A stretch of DNA of 64,000 nt from Bacillota bacterium. GTDB taxonomy: Bacteria > Bacillota > Clostridia > Monoglobales > Firm-18. Numbering within the stretch: position 1 is the first letter of the stretch; each line of letters begins with the position of its first letter. The stretch covers positions 1 to 64,000 of the forward strand of contig JAKJBX010000008.1 of NCBI GenBank assembly GCA_022706765.1, written 5' to 3'. The position numbers were made by a program, and so were the translations under genes. Under the pieces are notes generated by a model. It was not told the origin of the DNA and ran no database searches. It was given only the letters and a program-made list of their open reading frames with translations. Positions 17,076 to 24,719 of this stretch are shown here, piece by piece.

Positions 17076-17884
17076 TAGATGTTCGCCCCGCTGAAAATCT
17101 CAATCATTTCCTTGCGGAGGCTGTCGGTGATTTCAAGGCGCTGCCTCGGCGGCAGCTCGTAAGTATCGGTCTTGAACAGGTAGTTTTGCAGTTCAATCTC
17201 CTTGATGAGCATTTTGGTATGGAAAATATTCGATTGATAGACGTTCACATCAATCGCGTCGTATTTGGTCAGCGTTTCCTTGTCGATGTAGTCCTGGATT
17301 GAGGTGATCGCATGATCGACATATAGCTTCTTGCCGTCGACGTTGCGGGTAAAGCCCCTGACACGGTAGTCGATGGTGATGATATCCGAGTCAAAGCTGC
17401 CGATCAGGTAATCCAGCGTATTGAGCGGTGAAACACGTCCGCAGGTGGATACGTCTATGTCAACGCGAAAGGTAGCGATGGCGTTGTCAGGATGGTATTC
17501 GGGATAGGTGTGGACGGTCACGTGGCTTTTATCCAGATGCCCCACAACGGTTTCCCGGGTCTTTAAAATCTCACCCTGGTTGCACGACTGGTCGATCATA
17601 TGCAGCGGCAGCGTTTCTTCCGTGATCAGCAGCGTGACGCTCGCTCCCTGCGGGTCGTAGTCCTGCTTTGAAATGTTCAAAACATTTGCGCCAATCATCT
17701 CTGTGACGTCACACAAAATTTTAGTGAGCCTTTCAGAGTTATACTGCTCGTCGATATAGGCGATATAATCCTTCTGCTCCCGCTCACTCTTCGCATAGCA
17801 AACATCGTAAATGTTGAAGCTAAGTGTTTTTGTGAGGTTGTTAAAGCCGTACAAAGTCAACTTATTTTCCAACCCTGTCGTCAC
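17072..17884 (-). CDS. speD: S-adenosylmethionine decarboxylase proenzyme
   Basis: SpeD produces decarboxylated S-adenosylmethionine, the aminopropyl donor for SpeE. This is the long bacterial type related to the E. coli enzyme: about 270 residues, with [20 protein letters not shown] near the start. The self-cleavage site is GHLDKSH, where Ser120 would become the pyruvoyl group, followed by [11 protein letters not shown]. The open frame extends upstream to 18478, but that part lies antisense to the ECF gene. I place the start at GTG 17884, behind GATGGAAAGG, because the family homology begins there. It is the first gene of the polyamine-aromatic run. Confidence 0.92.
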   Translation of the reverse strand: MTTGLENKLTLYGFNNLTKTLSFNIYDVCYAKSEREQKDYIAYIDEQYNSERLTKILCDVTEMIGANVLNISKQDYDPQGASVTLLITEETLPLHMIDQSCNQGEILKTRETVVGHLDKSHVTVHTYPEYHPDNAIATFRVDIDVSTCGRVSPLNTLDYLIGSFDSDIITIDYRVRGFTRNVDGKKLYVDHAITSIQDYIDKETLTKYDAIDVNVYQSNIFHTKMLIKEIELQNYLFKTDTYELPPRQRLEITDSLRKEMIEIFSGANIY

Positions 17885-17966
17885 AACCTTTCCATCATAT
17901 AATATGAGAATTTCATTATATATGAATTTGTCGTAAATTGCAATATTCAAATCAATAAATTTACAC

Positions 17967-17995
17967 TTGAAATTGTCCGGTTTTAATGTTATAAT
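17967..17995 (+). promoter_or_regulatory. Promoter of the ECF S-component gene
   Basis: TTGAAA (17967-17972), a 17-bp spacer and TATAAT (17990-17995) precede the ECF gene by 30 bp, in the 141-bp divergent gap with speD. The speD promoter should lie in the same gap, but I could not fix it. Confidence 0.72.
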
Positions 17996-18025
17996 TTCAT
18001 AAATAAACAAACAAGGGGTAATCTT

Positions 18026-18499
18026 ATGAAAAAAATCTCGTATATCGGCGTTTTGGCTGCGCTCACCTACGTGTGTACGGCGTTCGTCGTCATACCGCTG
18101 CCCAACAGCGGATACGCCAATGCAGGCAGTATTATCATCGTGATTACCGCTTGTTTGTTCGGTCCCGCAGCGGGCGCGCTGGTCGGCGTGATTGGATCGG
18201 CGCTTGCCGACGCCACGCTGGGCTATTTCTTTTGGATTCCTGCGACCATTGTCGTTAAGGCCTCCATCGGCTACCTGGTGGGCACGGGCAACAGGCGGCG
18301 TCCGCTTGCCCTGCCGCTGTACCTTGCGGCAGGCGTTATCGCCGTCGGCGGCTATTATGTCGCAGAATCCGTTATCTACGGCAATTGGGTCGCGCCCCTT
18401 GCCGTCAGCGTGCCTGCGCTGGCTTTTGAGTACGCCGCAAGCCTGCTCATCGGACTGATGATAGCCAAGCCTCTGCAAAGGTTTGCCACCAAGCTGTGA
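18026..18499 (+). CDS. ECF transporter S-component (substrate-binding membrane subunit)
   Basis: This 157-residue hydrophobic protein has about five to six transmembrane segments and the small S-component size. It starts [20 protein letters not shown] and contains [21 protein letters not shown], a pattern typical of vitamin-specific S-components. Such subunits capture a micronutrient and dock with a shared EcfA-EcfA'-EcfT module, which is encoded at 50636-53086 here. The vitamin cannot be assigned safely; a thiamine-precursor or pyridoxine type is possible. It is divergent from speD. Its last 53 bp overlap the convergent small gene 18447-18689. Confidence 0.82.
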   Translation: MKKISYIGVLAALTYVCTAFVVIPLPNSGYANAGSIIIVITACLFGPAAGALVGVIGSALADATLGYFFWIPATIVVKASIGYLVGTGNRRRPLALPLYLAAGVIAVGGYYVAESVIYGNWVAPLAVSVPALAFEYAASLLIGLMIAKPLQRFATKL

Positions 18500-18689
18500 C
18501 GCTCCCGATCAGTGTCATGCGGGTGCTGCCCGCAACGGCGCTTGTCCCTAAGTCAGCAATCAGAATACCGCACAAAACCGTATAGACAAACAGCGCTGTC
18601 ACAAGCGCTGTTTTTTTTGCAGTGCTGCCGTTTCGGGGGAATGAATCTGCCTGCGCAGCTTCCTCCGAACGCTTTTTCATTTGTGACAT
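18447..18689 (-). CDS. Small single-span membrane protein after spoIIP
   Basis: I do not recognise this 80-residue protein. It has a charged N terminus ([13 protein letters not shown]), one clear membrane segment (about residues 28-50, [22 protein letters not shown]) and a short C-terminal helix with three tryptophans. ATG 18689 is supported by GGGAG about six bases upstream, and it follows spoIIP by only 11 bp in the same orientation, so it is probably co-expressed in sporulation. Its 3' end overlaps the convergent ECF gene by 53 bp, which lowers confidence a little. Confidence 0.62.
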   Translation of the reverse strand: MSQMKKRSEEAAQADSFPRNGSTAKKTALVTALFVYTVLCGILIADLGTSAVAGSTRMTLIGSVTAWWQTFAEAWLSSVR

Positions 18690-18700
18690 ATAAACGCTCC

Positions 18701-19873
18701 CTATTTTAAGTCGTTTAACGTTTTGGCGATGGCGTCGGCACACAGCCGCCCGCCGTTGACCGCCTCCTCCAAGGTGTTGCCGTTGCTGCCGACCTCGATC
18801 AGCAGAGAACCGTTGGTGGTATTCATATTATACCGCTCCCGCACCAGCGTCAGCGGGCGGGCAAGGGTCGGGTACAGGGCGTTCATCCGGGACTGGATGC
18901 GCAGCGCAAGCTTGAAGTTCTCCCGCCAGTTCGGGTGGTCAAGCCCGTTGGCGTCCGTGCCGCTGAGGATCATCACCTGCGCCGCCTTGACGCCGTCTAT
19001 CGTGGTGCAGACCTTTAACTTGCTGCCGTCCGAGGTGGTCATGGCGTCACGGTGGATGTCCAGCACGACCTTGATGGAGGGATATTCCTTCAAATAGCGC
19101 TGCACCGTGGCGAGGCAGTTTTTGTACGACCCGTTATAGGACGGGTAGTCGTGCAGCGTAGTGTCGTGCAGCGTTTCGATACCCGCCTTGTTCAGCACCT
19201 CCGCCATCTCTCTGCCGACACGCACGATGCTGAAATTCGGGTCCTCGGTACGGTCAGGATCGGTCGGCTCGTAATAGTTTTTATCGGTCGGAGTGAAGGC
19301 TTCCGAGGTGTGGGTGTGTACGATCAGCACCTGCGGCTTGCCCTTTTCCGTTTTGAAGGTCAGGCTTTCGTTTAAAAGCTTTTGCACGTCGATCGTATAG
19401 TCCGTATTGTTCTTGACCAATATCCCGTCCGCAGAGGCGTAGCCGTTCGCGCTTTGCGGGTTGATGGTCACCTCGCTGATGGGCTTGGCGTTCGGCGGAA
19501 GTGTTGGCGACGGCGAGGCGGAGACGGGGGCGGTCTCTATCGTCACCGCTTCATCCTCCGCAAGGCGCTCCGCCGCATGGACGACGGCAATCTGGTTGGT
19601 GATCAGCGTCAGCGGCTTTTTGATGTCAAAGCCGAAGAGCAGCTCGGACGTCGAGGTTTTCAGCCCGATTTCGGGTCTGATGTGGGTGTAGGCGACCGGC
19701 ACGCTGCGGCAAAACAGCGCTTTCAGCCACATGCCGTCGACGTCCTGCGCCAGCCTTGACGATATGCCCTGTCCGAATATGGTCGTTGACGTTATCATGG
19801 CTAAAACCCCCGCCGCAAGCCGCAGCTTCGGCAGGTTGATATACCTTACGCGGTATCTGTGCCGGCTTCTCAC
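18701..19873 (-). CDS. spoIIP: Stage II sporulation protein P (peptidoglycan hydrolase)
   Basis: SpoIIP is the membrane-anchored amidase and endopeptidase that works with SpoIID and SpoIIM to thin septal peptidoglycan during engulfment. The 390-residue product has an N-terminal transmembrane segment (LRLAAGVLAMITSTTIFGQG). The catalytic domain carries VLIVHTHTSEAF, a YNGSYKNCL segment, and VVLDIHRDAM with the metal-binding histidine. I start it at GTG 19873, not at an upstream TTG (19921), because AAAGGAGG lies nine bases before this GTG. It is downstream of gpr, the usual clostridial arrangement, and its partner SpoIID is encoded at 27487. Confidence 0.94.
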   Translation of the reverse strand: MRSRHRYRVRYINLPKLRLAAGVLAMITSTTIFGQGISSRLAQDVDGMWLKALFCRSVPVAYTHIRPEIGLKTSTSELLFGFDIKKPLTLITNQIAVVHAAERLAEDEAVTIETAPVSASPSPTLPPNAKPISEVTINPQSANGYASADGILVKNNTDYTIDVQKLLNESLTFKTEKGKPQVLIVHTHTSEAFTPTDKNYYEPTDPDRTEDPNFSIVRVGREMAEVLNKAGIETLHDTTLHDYPSYNGSYKNCLATVQRYLKEYPSIKVVLDIHRDAMTTSDGSKLKVCTTIDGVKAAQVMILSGTDANGLDHPNWRENFKLALRIQSRMNALYPTLARPLTLVRERYNMNTTNGSLLIEVGSNGNTLEEAVNGGRLCADAIAKTLNDLK

Positions 19874-19941
19874 ACGCCTTTCCTCCTTTTGTGAATCGGT
19901 CCAATAATAAAGTATATTCAAAAAGAGGAGGGTTATGAGCT

Positions 19942-20916
19942 TTAATGATATTTGTTCAGGTCGTCAATCGTGATCGAGTCATGCAGTGCGATGCTGATGG
20001 CGTTCGAGATGATTTCGGCGATATCTTCGATGATTTCATCCACCTCTTTCGGGGTGACGACCAGTCCGCCCAGCTCCTCACCCTGCGCCTCCTTGATGAT
20101 CGCATACTTGGCGTCACGGTCGAGGCTTTTTAAGGTGCTGTAAAACCTGCCGTCCTTGTCAACGCTTTTCATTAGGTGGTCGATGACCAAATCTATTGTG
20201 TCATTTGCCATGGTCGCCGCATCGACGACCGTCGGTACGCCCAGCGCAATCACCGGCACGCCCAGCACTTCCTTTGTCAGCGCCTGACGCTTGTTGCCCA
20301 CGCCCGCCCCCGGGGTGATACCCGTGTCGGCAAGCTGTATCGTCGTGCTGACCCTGCCGAGGCGCCTTGCGGCAAGCGAGTCGATCGCTATGATGACCGA
20401 CGGCTTGACCCTGTCGACTACGCCCTTGATGATTTCACTCGTTTCAATGCCCGTCAGCCCCAGCACGCCGGGCGAAAATGCACACACAGGACGCACACCC
20501 TCCTCGATTTCCTTGGGCATCAGCTCGAACATATGACGCGTCACCAGCAGCGACGAGGTCACCTTGGGTCCGAGCGAGTCGGCAGTGATCTGCCAGTTGC
20601 CCAGCCCCACCACCAGCACGCAAGCGTCCTTATCCAGCCTTAAAAGCCGTCTCAGCTCATCCGCCAGCACGGTGACGGTGTCCTCAAAGGTTTCCTGCTC
20701 CTTGTGGATGAGCGACGGGATTTCCAGCGTGATATAGCTGCCCACCGCCTTGCCGAGCGCCTTTTCGCCCTCGGTGTCCTTAATATGCACACGGGTGATG
20801 TTGATTTTTTTCATCCTTTCGGTGTCCACCACCACACCGGGCACCTGTTCGCTGCTCTTGCTCTCACGGTAAAGCTCATGCGCTTCCAGCGCCAGGTCCG
20901 TCCTTACTCCAAACAT
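19942..20916 (-). CDS. gpr: Spore germination protease GPR
   Basis: GPR is the A25 aspartic-type endopeptidase that degrades small acid-soluble spore proteins at germination. It is made as a zymogen in the forespore. The 324-residue product begins FGVRTDLALEAHEL, the N-terminal stretch preceding the propeptide cleavage site. Family segments include VLVVGLGNWQITADSLGP, FSPGVLGLTGIETSE, IAIDSLAARRLGRV and LADTGITPGAGVGNKR. The start is ATG 20916 behind AAGGGG; the longer frame to 20970 lacks a ribosome-binding site. It leads the gpr-spoIIP-small membrane protein cluster. Confidence 0.95.
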   Translation of the reverse strand: MFGVRTDLALEAHELYRESKSSEQVPGVVVDTERMKKINITRVHIKDTEGEKALGKAVGSYITLEIPSLIHKEQETFEDTVTVLADELRRLLRLDKDACVLVVGLGNWQITADSLGPKVTSSLLVTRHMFELMPKEIEEGVRPVCAFSPGVLGLTGIETSEIIKGVVDRVKPSVIIAIDSLAARRLGRVSTTIQLADTGITPGAGVGNKRQALTKEVLGVPVIALGVPTVVDAATMANDTIDLVIDHLMKSVDKDGRFYSTLKSLDRDAKYAIIKEAQGEELGGLVVTPKEVDEIIEDIAEIISNAISIALHDSITIDDLNKYH

Positions 20917-20956
20917 TTTCGCAACCCCTTCATTATGGATTTTCCTTGCATTATAT

Positions 20957-20999
20957 AAGAAATTACGCAAAACCGGCGGAAGTGAATTCCGCCTGCGCT
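20957..20999 (+). repeat. F-type hairpin repeat
   Basis: AAGAAATTACGCAAAA is followed by GGCGGAA (20975-20981) pairing with TTCCGCC (20987-20993), then TGCGCTTTG. It shares its first part with the repeats near 7990 and 48680 and its hairpin-plus-TGCGCT part with 63841. Confidence 0.55.
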
Positions 21000-21050
21000 T
21001 TGTTTATATTTATAATGTTTGTCCATTTCAAATATTTATACAAAAAAGGC

Positions 21051-21079
21051 TTGCATTTTGCGAAAAATCATGTTATACT
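21051..21079 (+). promoter_or_regulatory. Promoter of rpsT
   Basis: TTGCAT (21051-21056), a 17-bp spacer and TATACT (21074-21079) lie about 37 bases before the rpsT start codon. Confidence 0.72.
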
Positions 21080-21115
21080 GTATTTTGCCTATAAATACTG
21101 GGGGAGGTGAATCAT

Positions 21116-21379
21116 TTGCCGAACATTAAGTCAGCGAAAAAACGTGTGAAGGTTATCAAAGCAAAAACGCTGCGTAACCAAATTATCAAGTCGCAGCTGA
21201 AAACCTATATAAAGAAATTTGAGCTGCTGGTGGCTGCGGGCGATGCACAGCAGGCGCAGTCTGCGTTCCCGACCGTTATCAAAAAGCTGGATCAGGCGAC
21301 CGCAAAGGGTATTATGCACAAAAATACCGCTTCGAGGAAAAAATCGCAGCTTGCCGTTAAGCTGGGCGCAATGGCATAA
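21116..21379 (+). CDS. rpsT: 30S ribosomal protein S20
   Basis: S20 is a primary 16S rRNA-binding protein of the small subunit. The 87-residue product is very basic and helical. It starts PNIKSAKKRVKVIKAK and ends with HKNTASRKKSQLAVKLGAMA, matching the family throughout. The start codon is TTG 21116: GGGAGG (21102-21107) lies eight bases upstream, and homologues begin MPNIKSAKKR. An in-frame GTG at 21107 overlaps the ribosome-binding site. TTG starts are common in S20 genes and are linked to autoregulation in other bacteria. Confidence 0.95.
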   Translation: MPNIKSAKKRVKVIKAKTLRNQIIKSQLKTYIKKFELLVAAGDAQQAQSAFPTVIKKLDQATAKGIMHKNTASRKKSQLAVKLGAMA

Positions 21380-21392
21380 ATCACGACGTGCG

Positions 21393-21448
21393 AATAGGCA
21401 CTCGACTCCCTATCATTTTGGTGGGCTGTCGAGTGCCTATTATTTTTA
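21393..21448 (+). terminator. Terminator of rpsT
   Basis: AATAGGCACTCGAC (21393-21406) pairs perfectly with GTCGAGTGCCTATT (21428-21441), followed by ATTTTTAT. The loop is 21 nt. Confidence 0.85.
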
Positions 21449-21770
21449 TCTGACAGAAAGTTTCTGTTTCCTGTCAGATGAAAAAGCGCCTTGCGGCGCT
21501 TTTTAGTGCGCAGCCGCAAGCCTTTGCCAAGGAATGAATTAATTGTTTTCATCTGACAGGAGCTTCCTGTCAGATGAAAAAGCGCCTTGCGGCACTTTTT
21601 GGTGCGTAGCCGCAGCCCTTTGCCAAGGAATAATTAATTGTTTTCATCTGACAGGAGTTTCCTATCAGATGAAAAAGCGCCTTGCGGCACTTTTTGGTGC
21701 GTAGCCGCAGCCCTTTGCCAAGGAATAATTAATTGTTTTCATCTGATAGGAGTTTCCTATCAGATGAAAA
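21443..21770 (+). repeat. R-type hairpin repeats in tandem (three units, four long stems)
   Basis: Three roughly 95-bp units follow one another. Each has a GCGCC-TTGC-GGCGC type small hairpin (perfect at 21481-21504), a GTGCGYAGCCGCA stretch, and the core CCTTTGCCAAGGAATRAATTAATTG. Each then has a long hairpin. The long stems are 21443-21456/21471-21485, 21546-21561/21565-21580 (perfect 16 bp), 21641-21656/21660-21675 (one mismatch) and 21736-21751/21755-21770 (perfect 16 bp). The array fills the gap between rpsT and the convergent secreted-protein gene. It resembles a tandem expansion of the single copies elsewhere. Confidence 0.88.
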
Positions 21771-21797
21771 ATGCAGGAAGCCGAATCGGCTTCCTGC
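21764..21797 (-). terminator. Terminator of the 833-residue secreted protein gene
   Basis: On the minus strand GCAGGAAGCCG pairs with CGGCTTCCTGC (21773-21783 with 21787-21797), and ATTTTTC follows. It lies 30 bp past the stop codon and abuts the R-repeat array. Confidence 0.8.
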
Positions 21798-21827
21798 ACG
21801 AAAAGTCTAAAATTTTACTTAAACAGA

Positions 21828-24329
21828 TTATTTGAAAAAGACGTGGTAAACGATGAAGTCGGTCGGGTCAGACGCATTGGTGACGAATATCCGCGCTGCG
21901 CTGTTTGTGTCAGTTGCCTGAATGACTTCTATGGTATATTTGGCGTCCGCCTTTGCGGCAACAACCGGCACGGTCGCTGCGGGCACCGACAACGTCACCT
22001 GATTCGGGTCAAACCCGCTTATGGGCTTACCGTCGACAGTGATTTCAGTTGCCGCCGGCAGCGAACCTTTGCCACTAGGTCCGCTGCGCTGGGCTTTGAG
22101 CCATAATTCCTTCTGATATTCATAACCCAAACCGCTGTCAAGCCATGTTTTCATTTCGGACTGGACACCCAAATCCCTGTCCTTGGAATAGCCATGGTAA
22201 CCGCGGGCTGCCTTGAACAGGAAGTCCTCCATGCCGAGGTGCATAGCCTTTGCGGCAACCTCCGCTTCGCTGCCCGTCCAATAGCCAAGAGCCTCTATCA
22301 CCGCACGGATGGGAACAATGATACGCAACGCACCCGTAACGACATAGGCGCCGCTGCTTCTGGTGCCGCCGGCATCGGAAGTTTTGAATTCATAGAGCAT
22401 TGCAGCCTGTCCGTTTCCGTCAAAGGGCGATACGCTGCCGTCCTCAATATAGCCTGCAGGCTTGCCTGAAAGCTCCGAACCTGCTATCTCTTTGTGAAGG
22501 ACAGTACTCTCAAACGGATGGAAGAATTGACGCCTTGCGAGGGATGCAAACAGCGCCATCGGCTCGTAGGGGATCTCTTTGTCGGTGACCTTACCTGAGA
22601 TGACCTCCAAATAGGTAAACGGCATGGTGACGCCGGCAATGGCACCGCCGCCCGCATCTTTTCCACCGTTTTCAAGCAGAGACTTGCCTGCTGCCTCAAA
22701 GGTTTTCTTCATGACGGTAAAGCCGAACGCATCCATCTGAGCGATATAGTCGTCATATTTAAACTGCGCCAAGTTGGCGTTGACGGCGTCCGCGCCGCCG
22801 AAGTAGATGTAGTTGGCAATCATCACGGCAATGTAACCGTCGATCAGATTCGGGTTGTACCCTTTCCCAAAATCACGTAATTGCGGCACGTTTCTTTTAG
22901 GATTGTTCTTGGCGTTTGCGATATAGTTGCCCGCTACCGACGTCGCCTTCATAATAAAGTCGCAGCGTTTGACCTCATCCTCGGTGAGCTGGCTCCAAAG
23001 ATCGGGCATGCTTTTGAGCATAGCGACCGTCAAAATCCCGGGACCGTCTATCCAACCGGTGAGATGTGCCGCGCAGGACGGTTCGTTTCCGCCCTTGATC
23101 ATATTTTTGACATGGGCAACCAGCCTGTCGCCCGCAAGTGTGCCGCCGGTAGACTTGGTGTTACGGTTGTAATATGCCATAACCGACAGCGTAAGCGCAG
23201 CGGCTGTTGTATCCAGCCTATTGCCATAATCATACTGACTGCCGCCGATTTCCAACGCAAGGTTCATCAATGGCTCTGCGATCGCCTTATCAATAATGTC
23301 CTGGCTCCAATTCGGCTGGAAGGCGCCGGCAGTTTTGATGACGACCGTTTTGGTTTCATCAACCCACTGTACGTCGGCGTCAAGGTTTTCCGACACAAAG
23401 CGCAGCGGCACAAGGGTTCTGTTGTTAATCAACTGGGCGGGCACGTCAAGCGCGACGTCCTGTCCGTCGACCTTTGCAATTTTATTATTGATGGTCAGTT
23501 CAACGGTCTTGTCTCCCTTGACCGCTTTTGCGGTTTGGGTAGAGTCGTCCCATGTCACCACTGCGCCCAGCTTTTCGAATATCGCACGCATCGGCACCAT
23601 CGTTCTGTCGTTGATCAATTGCGGCGGGACGTCGAAGATCATCGGCGCACCGTTGAACAGCACCGTGATGGCATTGGGGTCAACGGGGGTCGGCGCGGGG
23701 GTCGGGGAGGTCGATCGCACAGGTGTAGGCGTAGGGCTCGGCGTAGCGGTAGGGCTTGGCGCCGGGGTCGACGCCGCAACCGTTCCCGTTTCCGGGTCGA
23801 ACGCACCTGCCGTCACCATGAATTTATCAACGAGCAGGTAGCCGTTTCGCGGCTGTATACTGACTTTAATATTTTCATTCCCTTGCGCAGTAAAGGTTGC
23901 GACCTTACTCCACTGATACTCATTGATAACCGAACCCGCCGAAGCCAATACAGCTTTGGCGCCGTTTATCGCAATCCAAATCGACTTTGTTGCGGTCGAA
24001 GGCTTAGAAAACATCCAAATCTCGTGCTTGCCGGCGTTTGCCGCTGTAAAGCTGAATTCGAGATCGCCCTGTGTCCCTGCCGCGGGCGCTATTGCCGGTC
24101 CCATATAGGGCATGGAAATATCCTTTTTGGACGGCTCTCCAAGTCCAGCCTTAACGACAATCTGGCTGTTGTTGACGGTCGCCAGCTCCGCCTCGATGAC
24201 CAGCTTGTCGGTGACCGTACCGAAATGGCTGACGCCGTCGACAACAGTCGCCGCAAAGCTACCGATCATCGACAGCATTGACATCATTAAGATAATACCA
24301 ATCGTGCGCATACCCTTTGTTAACATCAT
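21828..24329 (-). CDS. Large secreted protein with copper-amine-oxidase-like repeats
   Basis: This 833-residue protein is exported: a signal peptide spans about 1-26 (ending MIGSFA). Residues 30-180 look like a beta-sandwich carbohydrate-binding-like module. A Pro/Thr/Ser-rich linker follows (about 185-218). Residues 222-345 hold two copies of the copper amine oxidase N-terminal-like repeat seen in clostridial surface proteins (VPPQLINDRTMVPMRAIFEK and VPAQLINNRTLVPLRFVSEN). Residues 350-745 form a large, mostly helical domain that I cannot assign; a glycan-active helical-toroid fold is a guess. The last 85 residues look beta-rich. GGGGAG precedes ATG 24329. It stands alone between palindromic repeats, and function is unknown. 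Confidence 0.8.
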   Translation of the reverse strand: MMLTKGMRTIGIILMMSMLSMIGSFAATVVDGVSHFGTVTDKLVIEAELATVNNSQIVVKAGLGEPSKKDISMPYMGPAIAPAAGTQGDLEFSFTAANAGKHEIWMFSKPSTATKSIWIAINGAKAVLASAGSVINEYQWSKVATFTAQGNENIKVSIQPRNGYLLVDKFMVTAGAFDPETGTVAASTPAPSPTATPSPTPTPVRSTSPTPAPTPVDPNAITVLFNGAPMIFDVPPQLINDRTMVPMRAIFEKLGAVVTWDDSTQTAKAVKGDKTVELTINNKIAKVDGQDVALDVPAQLINNRTLVPLRFVSENLDADVQWVDETKTVVIKTAGAFQPNWSQDIIDKAIAEPLMNLALEIGGSQYDYGNRLDTTAAALTLSVMAYYNRNTKSTGGTLAGDRLVAHVKNMIKGGNEPSCAAHLTGWIDGPGILTVAMLKSMPDLWSQLTEDEVKRCDFIMKATSVAGNYIANAKNNPKRNVPQLRDFGKGYNPNLIDGYIAVMIANYIYFGGADAVNANLAQFKYDDYIAQMDAFGFTVMKKTFEAAGKSLLENGGKDAGGGAIAGVTMPFTYLEVISGKVTDKEIPYEPMALFASLARRQFFHPFESTVLHKEIAGSELSGKPAGYIEDGSVSPFDGNGQAAMLYEFKTSDAGGTRSSGAYVVTGALRIIVPIRAVIEALGYWTGSEAEVAAKAMHLGMEDFLFKAARGYHGYSKDRDLGVQSEMKTWLDSGLGYEYQKELWLKAQRSGPSGKGSLPAATEITVDGKPISGFDPNQVTLSVPAATVPVVAAKADAKYTIEVIQATDTNSAARIFVTNASDPTDFIVYHVFFK

Positions 24330-24349
24330 TGCACTCCCCTTTTTAATTT

Positions 24350-24395
24350 CTGCGCTCCGGCGAAGTGGCTCCGCCTGGGCTTTTGCATAATACTA
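24350..24395 (+). repeat. F-type repeat remnant and secreted-protein leader
   Basis: TGCGCTCCGGCGAAG-TGGCTCCGCCTGGGCTT has the TGCGCTCCGGCG start and CGCC-TGGGC end seen in other F repeats, but the stem is degenerate. The rest of 24330-24600 holds the upstream region of the secreted-protein gene. I see no further gene there. Confidence 0.35.
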
Positions 24396-24599
24396 AGGAT
24401 GAAACGAATGAGATTTTTAGTGATTTTCACATCATCTCACTTTTATTTTAGCACAGAAATCGTTTCAGTCCAAGCAATATATTGACGTATTTTTGTACTA
24501 TTTTGACCTTTTAGCGGATGTTTGCTACAATCCGGAAACAGAGGAAATTTTTTCAATCATGCCTGCCATGGAGGGGGAGTAATAAGCGTACCGCCGGAA

Positions 24600-24671
24600 G
24601 CCTTTGCCCCTTTGCCAAGAAATGCATTATTTTTATACTGTTGGGAATTGAAAATTCCCAACAGTATAAAA
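24600..24671 (+). repeat. R-type hairpin repeat, partial copy
   Basis: The family core TTTGCCAAGAAATGCATTA (24611-24629) is followed by a perfect 19-bp stem: 24631-24649 pairs with 24653-24671. The stem sequence (ATACTGTTGGGAATT) differs from other copies but is fully self-complementary. The small GCGCC hairpin is missing in this copy. Confidence 0.7.
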
Positions 24672-24707
24672 GCGCACCCGTATTGTCAATACGGGTGCGC
24701 TTTGTAT
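24669..24707. terminator. Terminator after secF
   Basis: AAAGCGCACCCGTATTG (24669-24685) and CAATACGGGTGCGCTTT (24687-24703) form a 17-bp palindrome with A/T tracts on both sides. It lies 13 bp beyond the secF stop codon and can act in either direction. Confidence 0.82.
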
Positions 24708-24719
24708 GCGTGATAAGAT

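Noticed and set aside
17885-18478. N-terminal extension of speD
   Set aside because: The frame is open, but it lies antisense to the ECF gene, has no family homology, and SpeD homology starts at about 17880.
21443-21770. CRISPR-like array
   Set aside because: The repeated units are about 95 bp, are themselves palindromic, have no unique spacers and no cas genes nearby; this is a tandem hairpin repeat.
22881-24281. 466-residue open frame antisense to the secreted protein gene
   Set aside because: It has no ribosome-binding site and an unnatural composition rich in Arg, His and Cys, as expected of a shadow of the minus-strand gene.
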